Virus record (IMG/VR): IMGVR_UViG_3300032242_002811
Coordinates: 1 to 31,003 of that record
Direction: 5' to 3' (one strand)
DNA: 31,003 nt
Source: a virus
Shown here: piece after piece, positions 9,244 through 17,263 of the stretch
Position numbering within the stretch: the stretch's first letter is position 1
Layout: each line of letters starts with the position of its first letter
Notes under the pieces: model-generated
What the model saw: the letters and a program-made list of their open reading frames with translations, nothing else
Databases searched by the model: none
What the model was told of the DNA's origin: nothing
Made by a program: the position numbers and the translations under genes

Positions 9244-10456
9244 TTAAATCGATCTCTTTAATTACTTTTTCAGAAATAGTATCAAATACCAATATATTTT
9301 GAAAACTATCACTTTGTCCGTATGGCATTGCAAATATTTTATCATCAACAATAACACAGCAGTTAAATTTTTCTATAGTAGTATTGTCTTGGAAATATTT
9401 ACTAATATCGATAGAATAAAAACTATCGTTTTTAGTGTTTATTACTAATACTTCAGCAAGATCCCCTTGGCTCTTCCAATTTTCAACGGGATCACATACA
9501 CAACCTCCTCTTGGAATATAATATATTTTACCTTGACTGTTTTCGCACCCTGCAAAATATTTCTTACTTTCTTTCCCTAATCCTAAAGGCACAGTCTTCC
9601 AACTGTCGTCTTTAGTATCTATAACAAGCATATCGCTCCAATCTTCATTGTGACCTGCGGGCGGACAATATATTTTTCCATTATTTGAAACGTAATGTGT
9701 ATAATATTTTCTAGAAGTTGTCTTTAAACCGGTTCTTTCGTGTTTCCAACTTCCGTCAAATTTTAAGATTATATCAAAGTTAGGATTTTCACTATATGGC
9801 GGAGCATACAATTTATTTCCTACTTTAGCTAATGTAGTATATTTCTTATTTGTAAATTTTTCTTGATCGTAATCTGCCCATATACTACTCATATCTATTA
9901 ACTGATAATCTAAACTGTCGCAATCTAATTCTATAATATATGGAAAGTAATTCTCATCCCATCTTTCGCCTCTAGGAACGCCATATATCTTTCCATTTAA
10001 ATATTGTGTAGTATGCCATTTTTTTTGATCATCGATTGGGCACAGTATTTCTTTTAATATAACTTCTTTAGTATCAATATCTAAGCTAATGAGGTGATTA
10101 AATATTCCCCATTCTCCATAAGGTAATGCTATTATTTTATTTTTGTGTCTATGTGATTTGATATACTTTCCAGTTCCCTTGATTTTCACATCAATATATT
10201 CAACTGAATCGTTAGATGTATTTAATATTAATATCTTGCTTTCGTTATACGGTAAGAATACGATGCTATCGTTAACGACTATTCCGTATTCCCATTTTTC
10301 TTTGCTTTTATCAACTTTTAATGGAATTTTTGTTATTTCGTAACTAAGAGGATCAATTTTGATCATATAATTTAAACTCTCAGTTAATCCATATGGTGGA
10401 CAATATATCATTTTGTTACTACCGACAGTAGCATAGCTAAAAGATTGTGGAGTCAT
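9233..10456 (-). CDS. Beta-propeller (Kelch-like) repeat protein, paralogue of the next gene
   Basis: A 407-residue protein with eight recognisable repeats, each carrying a K-I/L-I/Y-x-x-P-x-G-like motif: YCPPYGLTE, VFLPYNESK, IALPYGEWG, YGVPRGERW, YAPPYSENP, YCPPAGHNE, YYIPRGGCV and FAMPYGQSD. Most are followed by an I-x-x-hydrophobic-D-T strand. Eight regular repeats predict an eight-bladed propeller or a seven-bladed one with a split blade. It differs from the adjacent homologue in being more regular and richer in Lys-Ile starts. The start overlaps the kinase gene's end by four bases. It has no visible enzyme motif. Propellers in phages can be receptor-binding, but the position amid enzyme genes suggests a pathway partner; both are inference. 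Confidence 0.72.
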   Translation of the reverse strand: MTPQSFSYATVGSNKMIYCPPYGLTESLNYMIKIDPLSYEITKIPLKVDKSKEKWEYGIVVNDSIVFLPYNESKILILNTSNDSVEYIDVKIKGTGKYIKSHRHKNKIIALPYGEWGIFNHLISLDIDTKEVILKEILCPIDDQKKWHTTQYLNGKIYGVPRGERWDENYFPYIIELDCDSLDYQLIDMSSIWADYDQEKFTNKKYTTLAKVGNKLYAPPYSENPNFDIILKFDGSWKHERTGLKTTSRKYYTHYVSNNGKIYCPPAGHNEDWSDMLVIDTKDDSWKTVPLGLGKESKKYFAGCENSQGKIYYIPRGGCVCDPVENWKSQGDLAEVLVINTKNDSFYSIDISKYFQDNTTIEKFNCCVIVDDKIFAMPYGQSDSFQNILVFDTISEKVIKEIDLNEI

Positions 10457-10914
10457 ATATTAATCTCGATATTTTTAAAAAAAGATCCAAATGCACTAGA
10501 AAGATCACTATTTAATTTATCAATTACTTCATCTTTTGGATATATTCCGACATTATCCCAATCACATAATGATATCTCATTATTGTATAGTAACATATTA
10601 CTTAACGCCCAATCTCCGTGTACATAAGGTTTAGTAGTTCTAATATTTTCTAAACAAAACTCATAAACTTTAAACATTAAATCTTCACTAAACGGTATCT
10701 CATTAATAGGGACTCCTTTTAGTAATTTAAAATTAGCATAGACACAATTATCTTTTTTACCATATGATATAACATAATTTGGAATTAATATATTAAGGAG
10801 GCTTACATGGTTTTCAAGCCAATCTATATCTTGAGCATACCATTTTTTTTGTATGCATGAGTCTAATTTCCAAACTTCTCTTTTTTTTAATTTATTTTCT
10901 CTAAGTAATATCAT
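10453..10914 (-). CDS. Small APH/choline-kinase-like phosphotransferase
   Basis: A 153-residue kinase-like protein. The catalytic loop is VHGDWALSN (residues 98-106; D101 catalytic base, N106 metal ligand), followed by the metal-binding CDWD (117-120). These are typical of aminoglycoside phosphotransferase, choline kinase and related enzymes that phosphorylate small molecules or sugars. The protein is far shorter than the usual 250 or more residues. The N-lobe is reduced to about 70 residues with a candidate ATP-site lysine around residues 16-24 (WKLDSCIQKKW). Activity is plausible but unproven. It starts within the last 14 bases of the broken radical SAM gene and is followed by the propeller genes with a four-base overlap. 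Confidence 0.68.
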   Translation of the reverse strand: MILLRENKLKKREVWKLDSCIQKKWYAQDIDWLENHVSLLNILIPNYVISYGKKDNCVYANFKLLKGVPINEIPFSEDLMFKVYEFCLENIRTTKPYVHGDWALSNMLLYNNEISLCDWDNVGIYPKDEVIDKLNSDLSSAFGSFFKNIEINI

Positions 10915-11173
10915 ATATATCTGCCACTTCTGGAATAAAATCTCTTATATTAATTGATCTTCTTTTATCTAATATTGAAATGTATTTTCTAAAAAAATTA
11001 TGACTTGATTTATCTTCTTCATCTCCGGTATGGAAGTTTTTAATTTGATCTTTAAGTATTTTTGGTGAATAGTTTATATTAAGCCATTTCGGAGAAGATA
11101 AAATATTATCATAGACCTTATATTGTCTTTTATCACACCATTCTTTAAGTTCATCATAGTATAATACATTCAT
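10901..11173 (-). pseudogene. C-terminal fragment of the interrupted twitch radical SAM gene
   Basis: This 90-residue open frame begins at an ATG that lacks a ribosome-binding site. It continues in the same frame as the radical SAM gene upstream, from which it is separated only by TAA at 11201-11203 and nine more codons. Those codons and the fragment (IQVMNVLYYDELKEW, then PKWLNINYSPKILKDQIKNF) align with the C-terminal part of the intact gene at 4343 (VQLLNVMYLDELIEW, then PSYLNIKVLPPHLKQL). I therefore read it as the severed tail of one gene rather than a separate gene. It would be translated only by readthrough or internal initiation. Confidence 0.72.
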
Positions 11174-11200
11174 AACTTGTATAGTTGGACCAACTGATAT

Positions 11201-11932
11201 TTAACATATGTCTGAATATTGATTAATATTCTTTTCAATATCGCTCCAAATGCTACCCCATCGTATATATTCATTAACTTTACCAATACCATCTATTGAG
11301 AAACACATACTAACTTCTTTAAATCTTTTTAATTCTCTTAATATCTTAGGATTAATTAATGTTCCGTTTGTATTGAATCGAAGTGTAACTGAACTATCTA
11401 ATTTCTCTAAGAATTTATCTAGATTTTTAACCATCATTGGTTCTCCACCTGTTAGATAAATTTCTTTTAGATCGGGCAAGTTAGAAAATAGATTTCCCTT
11501 ATCATCGTCATACCAACTATATGATTCCCCCCCTAAGTTAACCCAAGGAGATTCAATTCCTAAATCTAATAATTCTTTATGTTCAACCATTATACTGCTA
11601 GATGACATTGGATTACACATAATACATCTTAAATTACAATTATTATTAAATCTTAAATCAAAATGGCTTATTCCGGGACCGTAATTTCTAGGTCTAATTC
11701 TCATGCTCCGAATTCCTACAGATTCTTCATTCTTACATTTAGAACAAGCATCTGGCCATATATTTTGAGAAAGTAGATCTCTGGCATTACTTGGCACTTC
11801 ACTGCTTAACCATTCATTGATCGTATGTGTTCGAACATTTTCTTTATTGCTAGGTTCCATACTAGCACAACACAATCGATATTCTCCTGTAGTACGTACA
11901 CAGATTTGATGATCTAAATATTTACAATTCAC
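11201..11932 (-). CDS. Twitch radical SAM protein, truncated by an in-frame TAA
   Basis: A 243-residue product containing the N-terminal twitch cysteines (CKYL, RLCCAS, ACSKC), CNLRCIMC and TGGEP. It ends at TAA 11201-11203, just after the IDGIGKVNEYIRWGS segment, where the intact paralogue at 4343 continues for about 140 more residues. The reading frame resumes directly after the stop, so one base change (for example TTA to TAA) would explain it. The start is probably GTG 11932, which overlaps the stop of the SPASM gene as GTGA and has AGGAG nine bases upstream; TTG 11941 is too close to that site. The cluster-binding half is intact, but loss of the C-terminal strands probably disables the barrel unless the stop is read through. 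Confidence 0.75.
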   Translation of the reverse strand: MNCKYLDHQICVRTTGEYRLCCASMEPSNKENVRTHTINEWLSSEVPSNARDLLSQNIWPDACSKCKNEESVGIRSMRIRPRNYGPGISHFDLRFNNNCNLRCIMCNPMSSSSIMVEHKELLDLGIESPWVNLGGESYSWYDDDKGNLFSNLPDLKEIYLTGGEPMMVKNLDKFLEKLDSSVTLRFNTNGTLINPKILRELKRFKEVSMCFSIDGIGKVNEYIRWGSIWSDIEKNINQYSDIC

Positions 11933-12975
11933 TTTCCGCAACTCCTAGGACAAATTTCGTATCTATCTATAGAATCCCAACTATTTGTTAATGTTTTGAC
12001 AAACCAATCATGATTTAAAATTTCTTTTAAAGTATGTGAATTAATATTATTAAAATCTTTTTCATTTTCTTCTAATATACGTTTTATATCTTTAGCAAAT
12101 ATGTTATCAGGATTTCTAGGATATCTATCAGATAAGAAATAACAACAAGGCCAAACTTCTCCCATATGGCTAACTTGTACTTTCTTCTTACGTTGCCATT
12201 TACATTCTATAGGAATATTTATAAAAGCATTCTCTAAAGTTTCGTATGATTCTATTAGTTTTTTAATACGAATTTCGTGTTCTAAAAACGCATATTCGAT
12301 CTCGTATGAACTTTGTTTTTTATTTGCTTTAAATCTTTCTTTAGCATCGCTTATAACTGATTGTATTGCTGAATTTGCATGACCGCCATTTATATCAAAC
12401 TTTAAAAATCCTAAATCTTCTGATAATGATTTCATATCATCTATCTGATGTTTGTTATGTTGGAATATAAGAGTCCGCCATCTTGCCCATCCACCTTCGT
12501 CGATGAATGCTTTGGAATTTTCCATAACTTTTTTCCATGATACTCCTCTCCTATATAAATGATTTGTATCTTCTAATCCGTCTATACTAAATGTTACATG
12601 TGTTGGTTTTGGAAACTTTGATAAACATCTAGCTAGTTTTCTCCACCAATCTGTATTGTTCATACCGCTATTTGTATCGATCCTTATTATAGGCAGATTA
12701 TCTGTTAGTGAAATTAGATACTCTAACGCGGGTATTAGATTAGGATTCATTGGCGAATCTCCGTATGATCCATTGAATATTATTTCGTTAATTTGTTCAA
12801 CAGTCTCTTTATCCATTAATTTCTTCCAAGAATCTAAAGACATGTGCTCAAGAGGCATTAGCGGATTTAATGTAGTTCCTCCTAAATTTCTAGAACAGTT
12901 TCCGCACATACTATTACAATATGCTGTAAAATCTATGACTATTGTTTGTATCTGATTGAAAGGAATATAGGTCAT
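11929..12975 (-). CDS. SPASM-type radical SAM protein
   Basis: A 348-residue radical SAM enzyme, paralogue of the gene at 3382. The cluster motif is CNSMCGNC (C20, C24, C27), the GGEP position reads NGSYGDSP, and the C-terminal SPASM-type cysteines lie in ECKWQ, WPCCYF and EICPRSCGK. Shared segments with the paralogue include DGLEDTNHLYRRG and FQHNKHQIDD. It has about 35 extra residues between the core and the SPASM cysteines, rich in Lys/Glu and probably helical. It is the first gene of the minus-strand block, reading away from the 60-base divergent intergenic region, and no clear ribosome-binding site precedes its ATG. The downstream twitch gene begins at its stop codon. Confidence 0.87.
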   Translation of the reverse strand: MTYIPFNQIQTIVIDFTAYCNSMCGNCSRNLGGTTLNPLMPLEHMSLDSWKKLMDKETVEQINEIIFNGSYGDSPMNPNLIPALEYLISLTDNLPIIRIDTNSGMNNTDWWRKLARCLSKFPKPTHVTFSIDGLEDTNHLYRRGVSWKKVMENSKAFIDEGGWARWRTLIFQHNKHQIDDMKSLSEDLGFLKFDINGGHANSAIQSVISDAKERFKANKKQSSYEIEYAFLEHEIRIKKLIESYETLENAFINIPIECKWQRKKKVQVSHMGEVWPCCYFLSDRYPRNPDNIFAKDIKRILEENEKDFNNINSHTLKEILNHDWFVKTLTNSWDSIDRYEICPRSCGK

Positions 12976-13019
12976 ATATTATATATTCATATAAAATAGT
13001 AGATAGGTAAAAATAACAT

Positions 13020-13027
13020 CATAAATA
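13020..13027 (+). promoter_or_regulatory. Candidate late-type promoter box in the divergent intergenic region
   Basis: CATAAATA fits the NATAAATA late-promoter consensus of marine T4-like phages and lies 8 bases before the oxygenase ATG at 13036. The 60-base gap (12976-13035) is the only divergent junction in the window, so it must drive both blocks. In such AT-rich DNA this match could be chance, and the implied 5' leader would be almost absent. I found no convincing counterpart for the minus strand. Confidence 0.3.
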
Positions 13028-13035
13028 TTGATAAC

Positions 13036-13758
13036 ATGGAAAACAAACATAAAGATATATTAGAGAAATTTTGGAAAGAACATGGTAAAGAATACAGATA
13101 TAGATACCCGGATATGTTTGATCCAAAATGGGTACTTGTTGAATCAACATGGCCTTGGTTCAATCTTAGTGCATTAAACGACCAACCTTATAATGAGATG
13201 TACAACGAAGCATATAAATTAATAGATAAGTTTCATCCTCATAGAGAAAATTATGGATATGGATGGAAGAGTTTAACTATACACGGCTTAAATGAAGATA
13301 CTCAAACTTTAAATAGTTATGGGGATGATAGATCAAAAACAATATCTCAATTAGATTGGACTTGGGTGGCAGATTCTTGTCCAGTAACTAAGAAATTTTT
13401 AACTGAGGTATGGCCTTCTGAATTTTTAAATAGAGTTAGATTTATGTTATTGGAACCGGGTGGATATATCCTACCTCACCAGGATAGAACTAGTGACCAA
13501 AAGAGACTTAGTATCTGTAATATAAGTCTTAATAATCCTGATGGTTGCGAGTTCATAATGAAAGATTATGGTATAATTCCTTTTAAAGATACGGGTAGCC
13601 CATTTTTAGTTGATATTTCTAATGTTCATAGTGTATGGAATAAGAGCAATACTCCAAGGATACATATGATTATACATTATGAGATGGGACGTAGACTTCG
13701 TGATTTCTTTTATGTTTTAAGAAAAAGTTATTATACAAATAAAGGAATGTATGAATGA
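13036..13758 (+). CDS. Fe(II)/2-oxoglutarate oxygenase, aspartyl/asparaginyl hydroxylase type
   Basis: A 240-residue oxygenase. LPHQD supplies H148 and D150, NVHSVWN supplies the distal His (H198) and PRIHMI supplies the 2-oxoglutarate-binding Arg (R208), so all family positions are present. It is a paralogue of the gene at 19965-20807: both share a DSCP/DQCP..TKF segment, RVR, GGYI/SGYI before the metal motif, P.GCE, RIHMI and a C-terminal SY. Expected reaction: hydroxylation of a side chain or small molecule with succinate and CO2 as by-products, in the cytoplasm. It is first in the second + block, and its stop overlaps the next ATG (ATGA). Confidence 0.8.
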   Translation: MENKHKDILEKFWKEHGKEYRYRYPDMFDPKWVLVESTWPWFNLSALNDQPYNEMYNEAYKLIDKFHPHRENYGYGWKSLTIHGLNEDTQTLNSYGDDRSKTISQLDWTWVADSCPVTKKFLTEVWPSEFLNRVRFMLLEPGGYILPHQDRTSDQKRLSICNISLNNPDGCEFIMKDYGIIPFKDTGSPFLVDISNVHSVWNKSNTPRIHMIIHYEMGRRLRDFFYVLRKSYYTNKGMYE

Positions 13759-15248
13759 GAGATTGGGATAGTATTACTGTTGATAAGTATTTTAATTCAA
13801 TAACTCTTGATATTAAAATTGGTGTTGGGATACTTGATATTAGCAGAGATATTCCAAGTGATATAGTACGTAAACGTTGTTTTGACATGACTTTCTGGAT
13901 GATTAACCAAGGTATGAAAAATAACCTATGTGGATATAGGGGGTTTTATACTAAAGTTAGTTCTATACTAGAAGAAAGTATAAAAGCTGATGATCAGATC
14001 TGTATTATTTCTTGCCAAGGTTTAATGTCACACCGACAAGCACAGATACTTTCTAGATGTGCTGATTATTACAAACAAAATCCTGATTTTTTTGTTATTG
14101 GACATATAATAGCAAAGAAAGATAGATATCCTGGATTACATAGGCAGATGTTAGTAGTAAATGTATCAAAATGGGTAGAATTAGGTAAACCAGAATTTTT
14201 AGAAGCTGGATTTTATTGGGATAGAAAACCTAGTTACCCAAACTTTAAACTAAGTGAAGAAACAATTAGTGCTGAATACACACCATTATGGATTGAAGGT
14301 GCACCAGGATTTAATGAATATAATCATATCGAAGATGGCTCTAATTGGATATCTTTAGCTTGTGAAAATAATATACGTATTGATAATTTTGATTTAAATA
14401 TCCGTGAATGTAAAACTTTTTTATATCCTTATTCTCAGACTGACTTATTAGAAAAGATATGGTATAATTTAGCAGATGAGATTGATATAGACGGACATAC
14501 TCCGACTTATTCGGATAAGTTAACGAATCATAGTCAACGTTCTTGGATACGGAAAATGGCTTATCAAGAATATATCGAACGTGATAGAGTTTATGCGTTT
14601 AACACAGAACGATTAAGCAGCGAAGGTGTTAGATCATCCGCACCGATTGATAGTTTGTTTTCAGCGGCAGCAGGATTTAAACCTTTAGCACTACTTCGAA
14701 ATAATAGATTTCATGAAAATACAATTGTAAATTACTATGATTGGTGTAGTCCGAGTTTAAATTTTAAAAAAGATCTACTAGAAACATGGGATGGTATAGA
14801 TTTTGATAAATGGCTTTTAAAGAATGATCTAAAATACAATTATTCAAGTGTATATAGAGGTACATATAAAGAATATTGGGATAAAGAAATTAAGATGGAG
14901 TTTGGTTCTCCTAAAGAATTTAAAGAGTTATGGGATAGATATAGAAAATTAAAACACAATTTTTTAGTTATTGATATTGTCAATGAACCTAAAAAATTAT
15001 TTGAAGAAATTAATAAACAGACAGGTAATAAAGTCTTATGGACTACGAATATTTGGGCTAGTATGGCATTACATTGGAATGTTGAACCTGAGATATTAGA
15101 AGATAAGTGGTTAAATTTTGAAAGCATGATACCTAAAGATTTAGTTTTATATGGACAGGATTATTTGGCTAGAGATATGAAAGTAAGGATAGAAAATAAT
15201 ATTAGAATCACACATCCTAAATATAGTACTTCTTGGAAAGATTTATGA
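13755..15248 (+). CDS. Two-part protein: unknown N-terminal domain and methyltransferase-like C-terminal half
   Basis: A 497-residue protein not recognised as a whole. The N-terminal 200 residues contain an alpha/beta-looking stretch (ICIISCQGLMSHRQAQ, FFVIGHIIAKKDRYPGLHRQ, MLVVNVSKW) that faintly resembles a nucleotide-sugar-using fold; this is weak. From about residue 285 on it matches the methyltransferase-like protein at 22306-23235. LFSAAAGFKPL aligns with CICSAAGLNPL. IVNYYDWCSPSLNFKKDLLETW aligns segment by segment with VYVVDISAISIEISKKIIENW. FLVIDIVN and KVLWTTNIW align with FKVLDIFN and KIFWSVTNCF. The start overlaps the oxygenase stop (ATGA) and its own stop overlaps the phosphatase start. 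No signal or membrane segment is seen. Confidence 0.6.
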   Translation: MRDWDSITVDKYFNSITLDIKIGVGILDISRDIPSDIVRKRCFDMTFWMINQGMKNNLCGYRGFYTKVSSILEESIKADDQICIISCQGLMSHRQAQILSRCADYYKQNPDFFVIGHIIAKKDRYPGLHRQMLVVNVSKWVELGKPEFLEAGFYWDRKPSYPNFKLSEETISAEYTPLWIEGAPGFNEYNHIEDGSNWISLACENNIRIDNFDLNIRECKTFLYPYSQTDLLEKIWYNLADEIDIDGHTPTYSDKLTNHSQRSWIRKMAYQEYIERDRVYAFNTERLSSEGVRSSAPIDSLFSAAAGFKPLALLRNNRFHENTIVNYYDWCSPSLNFKKDLLETWDGIDFDKWLLKNDLKYNYSSVYRGTYKEYWDKEIKMEFGSPKEFKELWDRYRKLKHNFLVIDIVNEPKKLFEEINKQTGNKVLWTTNIWASMALHWNVEPEILEDKWLNFESMIPKDLVLYGQDYLARDMKVRIENNIRITHPKYSTSWKDL

Positions 15249-15718
15249 TTAACATTTATTCTAAAAAAAATTTTAAAATAATGTTAAATAATCGGCGTAT
15301 TGACGATGATACTGTTTCTAATTTTCTAAATGAATATTTTATATCAATATCGCCACAAGACGGTCCTGATAAGGAAGAAATTTTCAAATTTCAACATACA
15401 AACGTACTAACTTTATTTTTTGATGATGTATTAACAGATTCGTTTAAAAGCGGAGAACCTGTTGTTAGAGGATTAATATTTGCTAAAGCAATGACGATTA
15501 GTCAAGCAACTGAATCTATTAAATTTATAAAAACTATACCAAAAGATTCTAAAATACATATACATTGTATGGCTGGTAAATCTAGAAGTGTAGCTTTTGG
15601 TTTATTTTTAACCGAATGGTTTAATTTAGATGTAGAGGAATTTTTAAAAAAAACAAATCCTATCTATAATACATATGTATATAATTTACTAAAGGAAGCA
15701 TCGATTGTCAATCATTAA
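15245..15718 (+). CDS. Dual-specificity-type protein tyrosine phosphatase
   Basis: A 157-residue protein with the cysteine phosphatase signature IHCMAGKSRS: C108, then five residues, then R114. This forms the phosphate-binding loop, in which Cys is the nucleophile. The acidic DDVLTD segment about 45 residues earlier could provide the general acid Asp. The length matches the small dual-specificity/archaeal-type PTPs. I chose ATG 15245 because it makes an ATGA overlap with the preceding stop and has GGAAAG just upstream; TTG 15233 is an alternative. Together with the kinase at 10453 it could set a phosphorylation state of a shared small molecule or protein. No such target is visible. Confidence 0.8.
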   Translation: MINIYSKKNFKIMLNNRRIDDDTVSNFLNEYFISISPQDGPDKEEIFKFQHTNVLTLFFDDVLTDSFKSGEPVVRGLIFAKAMTISQATESIKFIKTIPKDSKIHIHCMAGKSRSVAFGLFLTEWFNLDVEEFLKKTNPIYNTYVYNLLKEASIVNH

Positions 15719-16568
15719 AACGAAAATTCCTATGGATTTAACCGGAATGCTATTTGACCAATCTGATTGGCCAATAGTTCATTCGTCAATGAAACCTAAT
15801 AATATTCTTGAGTTTTATGGAACAGATAATGAAGTAGACTTTAACGAAAATTTAAAAACATTATCTCCGAGTTGGGTATATAGATCTAAACCAATTTCCT
15901 ATAAATTTAATAATATTGGTCTTCGTATGGATAAAGAAATCAGCGATGTTAATGATGAATATATCATAACATTTGGATGTAGTCATTCGGTTGGAGTAGG
16001 AGTTTCTAATGAAGATATATGGCCCTATATAGTAGCAAATAAATTAGGTATTGATTATATTAATTCAGCCGTGTCTGGTTCCAGCATAAAATTAAATACT
16101 ATAAATTTTTTTAATATGTTAAATCATCTTGGAAAAATTCCAAAAGCGGCAATATTTTCTTGGCCGAGTTCGGTTAGATATTGTTTTTATTCAAATGATC
16201 AATTTTTGTTTTATCTACCTAGATTTATAACAGATGATAAAATGTTTAAATATCAAACAGAGTCTTATAAAAATTTATTAATGACAGATTTTAACTATAC
16301 TGAATCTATATTCTACAGAAATATGGTTAAGACAACCTGTTTAAAATTAGGTATACAATATATAGAATTTGGATTTGATAATATGGATGATTTTTCTATA
16401 AAACAAAACATTAAAATTATAAATCCGTCTTTAAATTCGATGTCTTTTGATAATTATTATGCTAGAGATGTAAGAAAATATACAGACAATACTTACTTTA
16501 GTCATGTTGGTAGTGGATTACATTTATTAGCAGCAGAATATATACTGGAAAAGATAAAACTATGTTAA
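15705..16568 (+). CDS. SGNH/GDSL-type hydrolase-like protein
   Basis: A 287-residue paralogue of the SGNH-like gene at 2020. The nucleophile block is TFGCSHSVGVGVS (likely Ser93), the glycine block is SAVSGSS, and a late His (H267 in YFSHVG) with a preceding Asp is the probable block V, although the usual D-x-x-H spacing is not exact. It shares NLKT, SW.YR and the PKAAIFSW segment with its paralogue. The start is TTG 15705 with AAGGAAG about eight bases upstream, overlapping the phosphatase end by 14 bases; ATG 15732 is the alternative. The stop overlaps the following oxygenase start. A role in deacylation or acyl transfer is family inference. Confidence 0.72.
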   Translation: MSIIKTKIPMDLTGMLFDQSDWPIVHSSMKPNNILEFYGTDNEVDFNENLKTLSPSWVYRSKPISYKFNNIGLRMDKEISDVNDEYIITFGCSHSVGVGVSNEDIWPYIVANKLGIDYINSAVSGSSIKLNTINFFNMLNHLGKIPKAAIFSWPSSVRYCFYSNDQFLFYLPRFITDDKMFKYQTESYKNLLMTDFNYTESIFYRNMVKTTCLKLGIQYIEFGFDNMDDFSIKQNIKIINPSLNSMSFDNYYARDVRKYTDNTYFSHVGSGLHLLAAEYILEKIKLC

Positions 16569-17263
16569 CATTAGATACGATCGGAATACATACGCCAGGA
16601 TTTAAACGATATGTAATGACATATACTCCGGCTCCGATTAAATGGAAAATAAAACCTTGGTTTAAGATTGATCTAGAAAGACTACGAGAATGGTATAAAA
16701 ATTTAGAAAAAGATCATTTAGATTGTAAGTTTGTTTATGGAGACAATTTAGATGTATGGACAGATCCTATACACGATCCTACAGGTAGGACAGGCCATAT
16801 AGTTTCATACAGTAGTGCTTGGTATGTTTTAAGTTTTTGTGGTAATCAAGATGGTTCATTACCTCCTATATGTATTGGAGTAAAGGATGAATATAAAGAA
16901 GAATGGGCAGACAATGACGAATTAAATCCTAGAAAATGTTTTTATGGGTATGGATTAGATATTGTAAAAAGTATGCCAGCTAAAGTTAAAAAAATCCAAG
17001 TTACTATAATGTCTCCTGGGCATGAATTAATATTACATCAGGATAGTCCTGATAATCTTAGATTTCATATAGCTTTAGAGACAAATAATCATTGTTGGTG
17101 GGAAATCGCAGGCGAAAGAATTCATATACCTGCAGATGGATGGGTATATCTAGTTAATACTTCATTACCTCATAGAGTATATAATAAAGGCGATACTGAT
17201 CGCGTACATCTATATGGAAAAGTAAATACGAAGGATATATTTGATGCTGAACAATTTGATTAA
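16562..17263 (+). CDS. Fe(II)/2-oxoglutarate oxygenase, aspartyl/asparaginyl hydroxylase type
   Basis: A 233-residue oxygenase with a complete facial triad and co-substrate Arg: LHQD (H159, D161), LPHRVYN (H204) and DRVHLY (R214). Between them, FHIAL..NNHCWWEI and IPADGWVYLVNT are typical beta-strands of the Asp/Asn hydroxylase core. It shares the ADG..YLVNT strand and the overall triad spacing with the next gene, so the two are tandem paralogues. It begins inside the last codons of the SGNH gene and overlaps its downstream neighbour by 20 bases. The halogenase lies one gene further on, which suggests hydroxylation and halogenation of a common molecule; the order is not known. Confidence 0.8.
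   Translation: MLTLDTIGIHTPGFKRYVMTYTPAPIKWKIKPWFKIDLERLREWYKNLEKDHLDCKFVYGDNLDVWTDPIHDPTGRTGHIVSYSSAWYVLSFCGNQDGSLPPICIGVKDEYKEEWADNDELNPRKCFYGYGLDIVKSMPAKVKKIQVTIMSPGHELILHQDSPDNLRFHIALETNNHCWWEIAGERIHIPADGWVYLVNTSLPHRVYNKGDTDRVHLYGKVNTKDIFDAEQFD

Noticed and set aside
11174-11203. A frameshift as the cause of the broken radical SAM gene
   Set aside because: Stepping codon by codon through TAA at 11201-11203 shows that both parts are in one frame, so it is a nonsense codon, not an indel.
11201-11203. TAA as a reassigned sense codon
   Set aside because: TAA ends several intact genes in the window at natural C-termini, so reassignment does not fit.
12976-13035. A small precursor peptide gene in the divergent gap
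   Set aside because: The 60-base gap has no plausible open frame with a start and ribosome-binding site, so it cannot supply the missing substrate.
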